Assembly (NCBI RefSeq): GCF_964355755.1
Contig: NC_092671.1
Span: 12,504,501-12,568,500 of the forward strand
Source: Antedon mediterranea
Lineage: Eukaryota > Echinodermata > Crinoidea > Comatulida > Antedonidae
DNA length: 64,000 nt
Direction of reading: 5' to 3'
The notes beneath the pieces were generated by a model. That model saw nothing but the letters and a program-made list of their open reading frames with translations. It did no database searches and was not told where the DNA came from. A program made the translations under genes and the position numbers. How positions within the stretch are numbered: position 1 is the stretch's first letter; every line of letters starts with the position of its first letter. Shown here piece after piece: positions 1 to 11,469 of this stretch.

Positions 1-627
1 GGATCGTTTAACACATCTGTTACACCTGTCACGTTCACCGTTGCAGAAATTCCACTCTATGTCGCAATGTTTGCTACGGTAAGACATGGGTTATTTTGTC
101 TAAGATGCCTAGACCATTCACGTTTATTTTAAATATACTATACTAATGAGGCCATTGCATATACGACAAAAATCTGATATGATATGATGATTAAAGTTAT
201 CGGAAGAGATGACTTTGAATTCAGTATATTAAAACAAGCTTACACATGCATGTATTTAACACACGCTTATGTTGCCTGTTAAGAATTTAAACTTTCGACC
301 AATCGGCTAGGCCGATGATAATGCTGCGGTTACGGAACTAATCGTGCGTGACATTGGGTGAAGATATTCATGGTTTTAGGGTTAATTATCACAAACAAGT
401 TTATGTGTCAAATCAGACGAAAAACAAAACCGAATGAATTCCGTATTAGGCAGTCATTTCTTAAATTGAAAAAAAGCTCCGTTTGTATATTTGCTGACGT
501 GTACGTTTTTAATGTTTTATTCCAGGGAAATTTTGAAGCCAGGATAAAGCTTCGAGACGGTCCTAATAAGCGGCTTCTCCTGTGCGTGGAGGTTGATGTT
601 AAGATACTAGCTGGTGCTCAAGGTTAG
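1..627 (+). CDS. ML-domain lipid-binding protein, GM2-activator-like (partial, 3' end only)
   Basis: Two exons are visible. The first runs from the window edge to 78 (26 codons, frame 1, donor ACG|gtaag at 79). The second is 526-627 (acceptor ttattccag, stop TAG). The join is phase 0. The encoded C-terminus is about 59 residues: a stretch ending PLYVAMFAT, then GNFEARIKLRDG, then RLLLCVEVDVKIL and a stop five codons later. The order 'G-N-hydrophobic strand, K-R-L-x-C, beta strand, stop' matches the end of GM2 activator and NPC2-type ML domains, in which the last cysteine-bearing strand closes the lipid-binding beta cup. Family members are secreted or lysosomal lipid-transfer cofactors. The 5' part, signal peptide and other cysteines lie outside the window, so assignment rests on a short match; another ML protein is possible. 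Confidence 0.5.
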
Positions 628-2441
628 AATAAACGACACGACACAGTAGAATCACACAACTGTGGATCCATAGTGATGATGTATCGGTACGATACGGTAC
701 AGTAAATACCGTGGCTTATTAGTGCATTAATTTTTGTGTGGTAACATAAATTGGCAAAATATTATAAATAAAATTGTCGTCGTTAGCATGTGTTATTCAA
801 TAATATAGATATTAGATATAGGCTTACACAGATACTTGTAAAACCCATAATTAGTTTTAGTACATCAGACTTGTTGTAAATAATATGTTCTTTGCTGTAG
901 CAAAATGACAAGGGCCTATATAAGGGCTTCATTTCAAAATGGACAATGTCATTATTAACATACAAACAAGCTTTTCCTTTATCATTTAATGTGATATCAA
1001 TAGTTTGCTAATATTAGGTGCTGTAGGTTGCGATATATTTTGTTATTTGCTGTAATAAAACAATATGTATAATTATTTTTAATTTGTTTTTTTTAAAGAG
1101 TGACAAAATACCAAATATCCACTAGGTCTAAAAACATCAGCAACAGCAACGGTTGTGGTGGTCAGTAGTTTATTGACCCAGTATCATTAGAAAAGAAATC
1201 CCCGGATTATCGATTTAATATGAATTTAATACATTTTAAACTAAGAACCATATTATTACCCACATGTGTGTAAGCCTGATCATGTGATTTGAGATTGAAA
1301 TACGGTACGAAATAAATACAATAAGTCGACATAGTAAAAACGTTATTCTTCACTACTAAAGATGAATCGGGGTCCAACAATCATCAAGATTGTCCCCTCA
1401 TTTATTTTACAAAATAGTGTCTAAATATGAGTGTAGCCTGAATAGGGGTGTCCCAAAAATGGATTCTATTGTATAATATATTTTAGCGGAGCCTATTAAC
1501 CTACTCTGTCAATATCATGACCCTATAACAGACCAAATAAAATACAGGGTTATTTCCTCAATTTGAACAAGGAAAGGGGGGTAGGAGCAGACAGTTACCG
1601 TAATTTCAAGTATTCTATTTTAATAAAGAGATTATAAAAGTCGTTTGTTTAATGTGAAGTTTTACATATCATTGAGTTTGAAAGTAGGTTTGGCTGTAAA
1701 ATCGAATACACGCCCGCATATTTAGATATGCCTTGCCAGTATAAACGTTATTGCGTTAGACACACCTGTATGGAAATTAATAAATTCCTTGGCAACAGAA
1801 ACACTCATTCGGAACAATGGTATTCGTCAATGGATGTAGACCCTATAGGTCTATTGTTTGCGCTTGAGATTCGAGAGGTAAGAAGTAATATTGTCAATTA
1901 CAACATTATTTTAAACTTTGCTCTTTTATATATAATACAATATTGAAATATAAGAGACATAATGTACTCGAAAATACCACGAATTGCAAACGCTAGTGCC
2001 GTTTTCACACTTAGGATTAGGATCACTTCGGCAATGTATAGCTTGGACGAAATATATATTCTAACTAACTGAATTGGTCTTCACATCATAAGCGAATGCA
2101 CAAGTAAAACTATAGGCAAACATTTGGTCAGAAACAGAAAAACAGAAACTGTAGGCAGGCCTATTTTTCATAATTATCATTCCGTTAATGAATGACGTCA
2201 TATCGACGCCTAATTAATAGGGGATTATTTGAGCGTTGCGACATTGGTAAGTGTTAAAACCACAGTCCGTTCGATCATGGTTCGATCCCGTCTATTGATC
2301 GTCACAACGTTCTCTGTTTTGCATATTATTGTTGTAATCTAAACAAACACAATGAGTTGATTTTTACGTACATTTCTCATAACTTATACAGTGATTTATT
2401 TATGTGGATGGACTCGGACGAGCCCGGAATTTTGAAACAAG
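628..2441. other. Intergenic DNA between the ML gene and otopetrin
   Basis: No convincing exon was found on either strand; ORFs here are short and show no domain signal. A segment around 2226-2300 carries a GGTTCGATCCC-type box B preceded by a weak box A-like stretch, so it may be a decayed tRNA-derived SINE, but no tail or target-site duplication was found. Confidence 0.4.
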
Positions 2442-4832
2442 ATGGAACCGGAAAAACATGTAAGTTGTCATCAATATTTTACCGTAATTGCATAATAAGT
2501 TTATTATGGCATGGATAATAATTATTTCTCCATGTTTATTGCGGTTGGATTTACGCCACAAAAATGTATCCTCAATTCAATTCACTCTATAATAATACAG
2601 CAGAGGCCCTATTAAGGGGACACCTTCGGAACCCAGCTAAGTGTCCCCTTAAGGAGAGCTTCTACTGTATTAGTTTGTGACCAATACAGCAGAGGCCCTA
2701 TTAAGGGGACACCTTCGGAACCCAGCTAAGTGTCCCCTTAAGGAGAGCTTCTACTGTATTAGTTTGTGACCAATTTTCGCCGCGACATACTGTACTTCAA
2801 TGCAAGGACTTTAATAAAGCATCCCTTCATTTTGCTACGATTGTGCTTTTAAGCAGTATACTGGTTAAAACCAGTATACTATATTTTTTAAATTTAATAA
2901 ATAAGTAAATATTTATAGGCATATACTAGTTTTATCCTCATAATGATAATGTCTTGTTTAATTATTTTTATTAGGATGTACCCGTTAATAAATAAGTAAA
3001 TATCTATAGGCATATACTAGTGTTATCCTCATAATGATAATGTCTTGTTTAATTATTTTTATTAGGATGTACACGGCAGTGTTTATGGTTGGATATGGCT
3101 CATCTTCCTTATATGCATCCCTTTGGCATTCATGTTCGGAGCGCCACATGAGCACTTTGGACAGGAATTCGTATCAGTGTCAACTCTTTATATTGCTCTC
3201 AGTGTCTGTATATCAACAGGAATAGTGATTCTCATTCTGTTACTGATCGACTTCCATGACAAAGAAAACGACGTTGAAGGCACTGTAGGAATCTTCTTTG
3301 AAAATGGCGCCTCAGATGTTATCCACAGTTTCCAAGATAATGGTATTTATTTGATGATAACCGGGAGTGTTCTTCTACTAGCCACGTCGGCGTTCCAGAT
3401 CGCTCCATTATATATTTACTCGACTTGTATTGGACACCCGCTCTTCAACATCAAAGTCTCAATGATAGTATTCGTATGGGTCTTCATAATGATGGAAATG
3501 GTCTTAATGCACTGTCTGTTCGGTACTCCTCGACAGAGCAACTCTTGGTGGCATTTTACCGGGTTGTTTCTTCTCCGATTCACTCTCATCCCGATGAAAT
3601 ATGTAGAAAAACGACGATGCCGAAAGAGATTGCGTTCAACAATAAGAAACTATATGATGATGGCCACTCTACTATGGGCAAACTTTTCATTAATATTGTA
3701 CGCAATGTTTGAAAACGCAAAATCGGTAATTGACGTCGAACCAAAACAAGAGGTGAACTGTTCTTTAGGACTTATTTCTGTAATAAACCAAGATGACACT
3801 GTTAAATTCTTCAACAACATGTATATATCAGTGCTGTCAGAATTCACGGCTCTTATGATTGGGATTATATACCAAGTTTTCTGGTTAAGTATGTCCGGAG
3901 ACAACAATACGCAATCAAGACAAAGCTTGGAAGCGTCACAAAAAGCTGCACCTCAACAACCACTTCTGGAGACTTACAATGAAAAGAGTAGACTGGTGCC
4001 ATTTACAGATCAGTCTACATTCTGGCAGCATAAACCAGGGCTAGGCCTCGTTGTTCATGTATTTCTTGCAATCGTAACTGTAAGCGTGTTTGTGTCTTCT
4101 GAAATAGCCTTGATGGCGTTTTGTTATCACGAACAGAGGAACACTCACCAGAGCACAGAGCATCAAGCCAGTCTTCTGCTTCAACTGGATGGCACAGCAG
4201 AAATACTCATTTATTCATTTCTTTTCTTCACTGTTTGCTACATCTGGTATAAAATGATAGAACCGCTCTCAAACCCTACACATACTACCTGCATAACTGG
4301 TCTTGATCAGAACCTCTTGTTACTATCATTAAGTGGAATCTTCCTTCAAAATACATGCTCTCTCATTGCTGCCGTCTACAGCATCGTAGATAGGACAACG
4401 CGCTACGCGGCATTTGTCGTTCTTGTTCGCGATTGTCTGATCATCCTACAAAGTACAGCGCAGACAATATTTTTATGCAAACTTGTAAGAATAGATAGAT
4501 ACAACTTCTCGAATGAACTAAAGACGTTTCTACTTGTACTATTGGTTTACAACCTTATATTATATATATTTAATCTTATGGTAGAGTCGAAAGAACTATG
4601 CATTGAAGAATTAGAAGTTTCATTTTATGATGCTGGTGATTGGGGTGCTCTTCTACGAGTCGTTTCACCTTTCTTTATCTTTTATAGATTTCAGTCATTT
4701 GTTATCATTGCAGCAGTAATTCAAAGACATTACATTTGTGGTACTTCTGCAGACGAGCCACAAGAAGGTAAACATAGAATGGTTGAGTCGACAGACACTG
4801 TTGAAGGTTGCATTGAGCTAACTGGACATTAA
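2442..4832 (+). CDS. Otopetrin-like proton channel
   Basis: Two coding exons: 2442-2459 (Met-Glu-Pro-Glu-Lys-His, donor gtaagt) and 3066-4832 (phase 0, 588 codons plus stop), giving 594 residues, close to the usual otopetrin length of about 600. Almost the whole channel is in one exon. Many hydrophobic segments are visible: near residues 8-24 (WIWLIFLICIPLAFMFG), the segment with STLYIALSVCIST, a pair around IKVSMIVFVWVFIMMEMVL, and further ones in the second half after a charged linker rich in Gln/Ser. The C-terminus has SPFFIFYRFQSF, the family's conserved last helix with an aromatic-Arg pair. Otopetrins are 12-helix proton-selective channels of the plasma membrane; in echinoderm larvae a family member serves proton export during skeleton formation. 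The start was chosen because a TGA lies in frame just upstream, and the longer ATG at 2402 would create a stop after splicing. A poly(A) signal AATAAA lies at 4929. Confidence 0.88.
2594..2771. repeat. 89-bp tandem duplication of a foldback (MITE-like) element
   Basis: Two near-identical 89-bp units (2594-2682 and 2683-2771) lie in otopetrin intron 1. Each holds a hairpin: the left arm AATACAGCAGAGGCCC...AAGGGGACACC pairs with the right arm GTGTCCCCTTAAGGAG...CTACTGTATT. Degraded relatives with AAGGGGACAC and ...ACTGTATT occur near 15690-15760 and 38895-39025, showing a dispersed foldback family. Confidence 0.75.
2895..3076 (+). repeat. 91-bp tandem duplication covering the otopetrin 3' splice site
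   Basis: Unit 1 starts near 2895 and unit 2 near 2986. Both carry the same polypyrimidine/branch region and the acceptor ATTAG|GATGTAC. The functional acceptor is the second copy (exon starts at 3066). The first copy (acceptor after 2975) would give GAT GTA CCC GTT AAT AAA TAA, an immediate stop, so it is a decoy site if used. Confidence 0.8.
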
Positions 4833-5526
4833 CAGCAACTGTGTGTAGTGTTCAGAAGATCTGTTAATAGTGGAGTACAAGAAGATAAGCAGGCTTTGTT
4901 GGCGAACAATATCATTTTGTAGTATATAAATAAAGGCATACATTATATTTTTTCCTAACAGAACGTAATTATTGTTTATTAAAGACTACGATACATTTCT
5001 TTTAGTGATTTAATATACTTTACCCACCACCTAAGTGGCCTTAAACTTGTCCTTTTTTATGCCTACATTTCTTTGTACAGTATTAATTCACTCATTTACT
5101 AGCATACATACAATTATAGTGTACCAAAAATGCGTAAATTTGTCCTAGATAATTAAATTGATTAAACTTTTGAAATAAAAAAACCAAACAAAATATGTTT
5201 ATACAGTATAATTTATTTTCCTGTATCCAAATAATTAAATACTGTATCTGTAGTTCAATTTAATTTCACATTGTATTGACTGTAACCCTGTTTATCTGTG
5301 CAATTTCTCCATGTAGTATGACAATATTTTGCCCAGTTCATAGGCAAATTCCATAATACAGCATCATATGGATATATTTAGGGTCTTTGATACATGCTTC
5401 ACATGTGATGCTGTATCACACAATTCTTCTATGATATTAGGCAAAGAGGTGACAATATTTTGCAGTATTTTAATAATTCCTGTTATTAATCCAAGCAATA
5501 TTAGATGTGGAAAACACTACTAACGT
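4833..5526. other. Convergent intergenic region (otopetrin 3' UTR and SLX9 3' UTR)
   Basis: The otopetrin (+) and SLX9 (-) stop codons are about 695 bp apart. AATAAA at 4929 would serve otopetrin; a TTTATT (AATAAA on the minus strand) near 5210 could serve SLX9. Nothing else was recognised. Confidence 0.5.
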
Positions 5527-7163
5527 TTATCCATCATCCCTCTCATCTTTTTCATTGTCTATTGTGTTCTTTAAATGTTCATTTATAGTTGCTAAAGCAT
5601 TGGACTTGAAAGATGTATGATTGAGAACTTGCTTGTATTTGGCGAGTTCATTCATTCTAGAAAAAAAATAAATAAATTACAAATCTTTTTGAAAACATAA
5701 TGTGGGTTGTTCTTGTAATGCTTTAATACCCCATTTCTGATTGGTTTTTTGTGGCTTGACTTTGGACGTTAGAGCCAGAGAGTTAGAACGCGAGGCAGTG
5801 TCTGGAATGGGCGCAGCCTGCATTTTCCCCCGAGGCCTGTCAGTTGTCAAAATTGTTGAAATTTAGAATAGCTTACAATCCTCTGGACTTTACACACTCT
5901 GGGGCATTAAGACCAGTGTTTTGTATGGTGTGTGTGACCTCCCGAGTTTTGACATGCTGAATTTAATGTAAACTTTTAAACATTCACTGATCACATGACA
6001 TGCAGTAGACTTTGAATGCACAATACTTACACATGTTTTTGACGATCTTTTGCTTTCCATGTGCCTGATTTTTTCTTTAAGCTGAAAATGTAACGATAAT
6101 AGACAGAACTCAGTGAGTATACTGTACATCATTCAAGCTGAAGATGATTGACACTATTTTACATATTATATTCATTTACCTGTCTGCATGTTTCTCTGCA
6201 TTTGTCCTTTTTGTTATTTTTAGAATTTCTGTAAGCTCTGGAAGTGCTTCTGTCAAAGGTTGAAGGTCACCAACGATAGCTGTGTTCGCCCTCTTTTTAG
6301 CCTCAGATTTTTTCTTTTTATTTGATTTCACAGTTTCAATTTCTGGTGGAAAAATTTATATTATATTGCTTAATATTTAAGAAAAATAATAAAAAGGATA
6401 TTTGTACCGTTAAATGGAATGTTAAATGGATAAGGTATAAAAAGGTAAATTATATATATATATATATAAATTTGTTGTGTATGTCAGACAGATGGATACA
6501 CCAATCATGCCCCTTTTATTTTATTATTTCTCAATTCTGACATACTCCTTCAGAACATATCCTCAAATTTAAGCATTCTTACTTTCTAGCCATTTATCAT
6601 GCCTTATTTTCATTTTATCCTTTTTCTTCAGCTGCTGTCCATCTTTGATACTCTTTTTTGATATAAAACTTCTTGTATCATCTTCAGGTGGTTTTAATTG
6701 AGTGTTAATACTTGATAAATCAAAGTTTGGCAAGCTGAACAATCCCTCAGTTTGAAACACAGGTGTTGAACTTATTTCAACATCATCAGGCTGTAGATAA
6801 AAATAACAATCAATATAATGGAAAAAATACGTTGTATGTATGTTGTATATATGTTGTAATGTAAATAGAATCTTCGGCCCCACTTATTCCGGGACAAAGT
6901 GACTCGAATTTGCTGTCCCGATGAAGAGTAGGCTAGATCTCTTTGTAGCTATGTACTCGTTGCGGCTACATGTCTAGGCCTAGTTAGTAGGCCTAGTCAA
7001 ATTTATGTTCTTGTAATAAAAATATGTGAATATTACGAACTAATGCTTTTTTATTGGTCTTTATAAAGTACATTACCATTTCTGTATCAATATCTTTATT
7101 TCCCTGTCCTAATTTGGACACTGGAAGATGATATTTCGAACGTTTTCTTTTTATTTTCCCCAT
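5527..7163 (-). CDS. SLX9: SLX9 / FAM207A ribosome biogenesis factor
   Basis: Five exons on the minus strand, all with consistent phases: 7163-7077, 6790-6583, 6342-6180, 6081-6031 and 5656-5527, encoding 212 residues (human FAM207A is similar in length). The start MGKIKRKR matches the family's basic N-terminus. KDKMKIRHDKWLEKIE, formed across the exon 2/3 junction, matches the conserved 'EKMKxRRERWLxKIE' motif, and TAIVGDLQPLTEALPEL matches the family signature 'VVGDLxPLxDALPEL'. The C-terminus (YKQVLNHTSFKSNALATI...) corresponds to the conserved last block. The protein is nucleolar and helps 40S pre-ribosome maturation and export (known for yeast Slx9 and its animal relatives). All splice sites are GT/AG. 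No irregularity was seen. Confidence 0.88.
6452..6470. repeat. (AT)n microsatellite in SLX9 intron 2
   Basis: A run of TA dinucleotides of about 18 bp in the intron between exons 2 and 3. Confidence 0.8.
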
Positions 7164-7296
7164 GTTTACAGTCCATGTGCTTGCTTACTACGTTAGAAAT
7201 CATTCAAGCATTAACATTATAGAGGGCGACTTACAATTAATTCTGAATAATAGTGGTTTAAAAATGTTCAATTGAGTTGATTTCCAATTTTACTTT

Positions 7297-7803
7297 AAAG
7301 GCCAGGTACGGGCAAAATTTCTATTGATCATACATTCCAATAATTATTTTCATAATTTGGGAATTTTATTTGTTTTACACGAGCTTGTTGAAAATAAGCA
7401 CTTTCTTACACAGTAACATCTCTATTCTTTTGTACACAAATGTTGTAAATACAGAGGTGAGAGGCATTTTAAAAACTGTGAATGAACGGTGTGGTAAAAA
7501 ATGTTATCAGATGACTAAATATAGGTAATATAACTTGATTTTTTCTAGTAGTTTTATTCAACTTCAGAGTTTTATTTCCATGCTATAGCAACAATTATCC
7601 ACCATATATCCACCATTTTTTTCACCTTCTAGGGAGTCACCAGACATGTTATTACATTTACCTAACTACTGAAAAAAGTTTTTCTGGTTTTTATAGCAGA
7701 ATTTTCTATTTGACCATTTCAAGGAAAATTCATGTTTTTTCGTCTTGATTTCTATTACAAATATTTTATTTATATACATTTAACCAGATATTATATTTAA
7801 AAT
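7297..7803 (+). repeat. Dispersed repeat, copy 1 (about 500 bp)
   Basis: This stretch shares long blocks with 29771-30160: 'aatttctattgatcatacattc' near the left end, 'acacaaatgttgtaaata.agaggcat', 'ctagggagtca', 'ctactgaaaaa' and 'tttatagcagaattt' in the middle, and 'catttaaccagata.tatatttaaaat' at the right end, in the same order and orientation. No ORF or terminal inverted repeat is evident, so it is an unclassified interspersed repeat. It fills the gap between SLX9 and the 3' end of the next gene. Confidence 0.75.
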
Positions 7804-8018
7804 TCATGTCTGTACCTAAGCTAAGGCCTAGTACTTGTGAAGAGGATAACTACCTGTTGTTAATATAAACCCGTCTTTGTTGATGAAACATACAATTAAG
7901 TACATTACAACTGATTGAACATATGAAATCCAGAAATTACGGTCTTTGTTTTTATTGATAATAGAGGTTTTTGAAATATGTACATTGTAACTTTTAGGAA
8001 GTTTTATTTTAAAATGTA

Positions 8019-11000
8019 TTAATGTTTGTAGCATAAACAGCCAACGAGAAACTTATATCGGGTATTGACGTCCAACATGTCGATTTCACTGGATGAGGCG
8101 GATACAGCTGAATCGTCTCTATCATTCACGACCTCGTCTTCATTTTTGTTTTCGGTGGCGTCGTCACCTAAATCTTCAAGTGGAGTGGTCGCGCTCCTGG
8201 TGGTGGCAATATCTGTATTATGTGTGTCGTCATTATCATCCTTAAGTACGTCATTGTTTGTTTGATCTGCGTCACCTCCAGGTGGTGTCTGGCGTCTTCT
8301 TTTACGGAGGCGTTTTCGAATTCTTCTTAAAAAACGATGAAAGATCCCGGCAGATGGGGCATTGGGCACAACAGTATCTTCCACATTGTCGTGTTTTTCT
8401 TCCTCGGTATTCACTTCAGTGGAACCTTGGGAGAATAAATACGGTAAATAACTATGCCTATATTTCATCTACTAAAGTAGAACGCGATACTCAATGTCAA
8501 ATGATGAAAAATTACGTAATTGGTAAGTGGTAATAAAGAATTATGGATAGCATTGGACCTGGCCTAAATATTGAAATAATTTAAGAAAAATTAATATAAC
8601 CAACCTTCGTTGTGGATATCAATTTCATAAAATATATCTTCTGGTTTGCCTTCAGGGTTAAGACTTATATCATGGTGACGTTCAACGTCTGCAGGAATTA
8701 AGTTGTCCATACCAGTAGTGACATCATTATCAATAGAGAGGAGGTTGATGTCACCTCTCATCATTGTGTTTCCATTTATATCAGCATGTTCTAGGTAACT
8801 CCATTCAGAACTATTATGATGACGACGAGGATATGTACTTTTGTTGTTGTCAATAATACTTGTTAACTGTTCACTTTCATTGTTGCTGTAAATAACTGTT
8901 GTTTTTAACTGTTCACTTTCATTGTTGCTGTCAATAACTGTTGTTTTTAACTGTTCACTTTCATTGATGCTGTAAATAACTGTTGTTTTTAACTGTTCAC
9001 TTTCATTGTTGATGTCAATAACTGTTGTTTTTAACTGCTCACTTTCATTGTTGCTGTAAATAACTATTGTTTTTAACTGTTCACTTTCATTGTTGCTGTC
9101 AATAACTGTTGTTGTTAGCTTTTCACTTTCATTGTTGCTGTCATCAATTGTTGTTGTTAACTGTTCACTTTCATTGTTGATGTCAATAACTGTTGTTATT
9201 AACTGTTCACTTTCATTGTTGCTTTCAATAACTGTTGTTGTTAACTGTTCTCTTTCATTGTTGCTGTCAATAACTGTTGTTAACTCTTCAATTTCATTGT
9301 TTTTGTCAATAACTGTTAACTCTCCACTTTCATTGTTGTTGTCAATAACTGATAACTCTCCACTTTCATTGTTGTAAATAACTGATAACTCTCCACTTTC
9401 ATTGTTGTTGTCAATAAATGATAACTCTCCACTTTCATTGTTGTTGTTGATAACTGTTGCAAAATAGGTTATGATATTCGTAAGTGACACGGATACATCA
9501 TTGAAATAATTATGTTACGAATTTATATGTTATTTATGTGCTTCAATTTTACGTCATTATTTTGTCAACTTGAATACAAGACGTCTATGTCTATTACACA
9601 TTAGATAATCTGACCTGTTGGAATTGATTGTTTTTCTTGATGTCCCTCAACCAGGTTTCTCATATGTTCAAAATGTTGGATTTTATACTTGGTTGACCCT
9701 CGTTGTATTGGAATATCCTCAATTAAAGCAGTCTTGAAAGAAAAAAAACATGAATGCTAACAGGTCGGTGATTAGAAGTACATAGACCTACAAAATAAGA
9801 CGCATTCTGTAATAATAATGATGATTTGAAATATTTTTGTGACGTCACGTCCACTTTGATATCATACCTGTACATCTTGGACATTGTTGTGGTAGTGTCT
9901 TGGATGGTATGCCACATCTCCAGCTGCTACCTTCCTCTCGCAATGTTCATGGATACCTATCTTTGTTTTGAATTTCTTTGCAGGCTTGGGTGCAACAGCA
10001 GGTTTGACTTTTTTAGATACAGGTCTATTGATCTTTGATTCATCAGCAATTGTCCCTTCGGGTTTCTCATCATTTATGACATCATTTTGTTCCTGTGCAT
10101 GAGTATCTTTGACAACCTGAAGAGCCGATTCGATTACTCCTTGAACAATCTGTTGCGCCCTTTCTGTCAATATCTGGGTTTCTGCGGCAGCTTCTGCGTT
10201 AACAATTGTAATAGCAGATTTAAGAACCCCTTCGACAATCTGTTGTGCTCTTTTATTCATAATGACACTTTCAGTAGAAGCGCTGGCGGATAAAACATTC
10301 TGATTGTCTTCTTCGGCACCAGTATCATTATCACGACATGCCGTTATCTGTGCGTCATCTTTTGGGGATTCGTCATTACCGATGTCTTCGACAAAATATT
10401 CGTTGTGTGTTACAAAACCTGTTTCATTTGTAGGTAATTGAATGGAAGGTACCATGTTGTGTTCTGCATTAGTGGCAGGTGCCTCGATAGGTAAATAAGT
10501 AGGCCTATCATTAGATCTGACCATCCCATCAAGAATAATAACTTGGTTTCGCAAGGCGTTGAAAATATCTGGGGTGAGCGTCTGTCCTTCGTCAGCTGCG
10601 ATAAATGTCATACTAGTGCAAGGGGGAGTGAAAAATCCTTCGTTGTCTACCGAAATCTGTTCGTCTTCAACTGGGCATATCTCATCCAGTCTGGCTAAAG
10701 CTGTACTGGAGTGAATTACTTCTGGTTTACCATCAACAATTTCGGTGAGGCTGACTTTGGAATTGCTAATAAGACGTGTAAGTCTTGGTAAATCACGACG
10801 GAAGCTTTCGGCAAGACGTCTTCGTTGTGTTGTTTTTGACACCCACTCATTAAGAAGGGCTGTTGATGACATCCGATTCACAAGCATTCCCATGTCCCAG
10901 AACATGTCCTTTCGGTAAGGAAGTGGAGCAGTATTGGCACTGCAGAAGCTAATGTTACTTTCACAAGCCATGTCATGTTGACTGGGACAACAGCTAGGGA

Positions 11001-11469
11001 CTCTACTCGACTGTCGACTGTTGATACCGATCTTGACTCTGGATGACGCAGAAGAGACAAATCCAAAGGATTTGTTCATAATCAGATCACTCGGTTTAAT
11101 ACTCAGTGGAAAGATTGACTCTTCTGCTGAGGAGATTTCTTCTTGATCATATTCCGGGGTTTCTGGTGGTGTGTAGGCCATATATTTTAGGATTTTCGAC
11201 CTTTTGATTTCGAAATTAACAACATGTGTGTCATCTATAAATATAAATAATAAGAAAAATAGAAGTTAAGGAAACAGAGGCTTCTAGTGACTAATAATGA
11301 CGAGGATTTTGAAATTCGTCATGTACAAAGACAATAAAAAGAAATTTTCATTGTCATTGTCAATAAAGTGAAGAAGATGCCATCATAGAACAGAGACAAA
11401 TTTGCCGATTTTACACAACTAATAACATACAAATAACAACTTACCGGTGTTCTTGTCGTCTTGTTCCAT
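8019..11469 (-). CDS. Unrecognised protein with two AKAP-like amphipathic helices and NNESEQL repeats
   Basis: Five minus-strand exons with consistent phases: 11469-11445, 11234-9868, 9732-9615, 9453-8605 and 8425-8019, encoding 921 residues. I do not recognise the family. Exon 2 carries two copies of an amphipathic helix 30 residues apart, RAQQIVEGVLKSAITIV (about residues 337-353) and RAQQIVQGVIESALQVV (about 367-383). They fit the spacing of A-kinase-anchoring helices that bind the PKA RII dimer or related RIIa-fold proteins. Exon 4 is mostly a 15-copy repeat of 11-15 residues (consensus IDSNNESEQLTTTV). Exon 5 has an Arg/Lys-rich block (FHRFLRRIRKRLRKRRRQ) followed by an acidic tail. No signal peptide or membrane segment is seen. 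A scaffold role is inferred only from the helices. The gene is divergent from SESTD1 with a short shared upstream region. Confidence 0.7.
8850..9453 (-). repeat. Coding minisatellite, 15 units, mostly 42 bp
   Basis: In-frame tandem repeat inside exon 4 of the preceding gene. Most units are 42 bp (14 codons); those nearest the exon start (high coordinates) are 33-39 bp and read NNNESGELSV, later ones NNESEQLKTTV. All length changes are multiples of three, so the reading frame is kept by selection. Units near 8880-9060 are the most alike and thus the youngest. Confidence 0.9.

Noticed and set aside
9090-9377. Plus-strand ORF of 95 codons with LLLSITVVVNCSLS repeats, looking like a membrane protein
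   Set aside because: It is the antisense reading of the NNESEQL coding repeat; hydrophobicity arises from complementing Asn/Glu/Ser codons.
8850-9453. Regularly spaced repeats of about 42 bp resembling a CRISPR array
   Set aside because: Repeats are contiguous, with no unique spacers, and encode an in-frame peptide repeat in an intron-containing animal gene.
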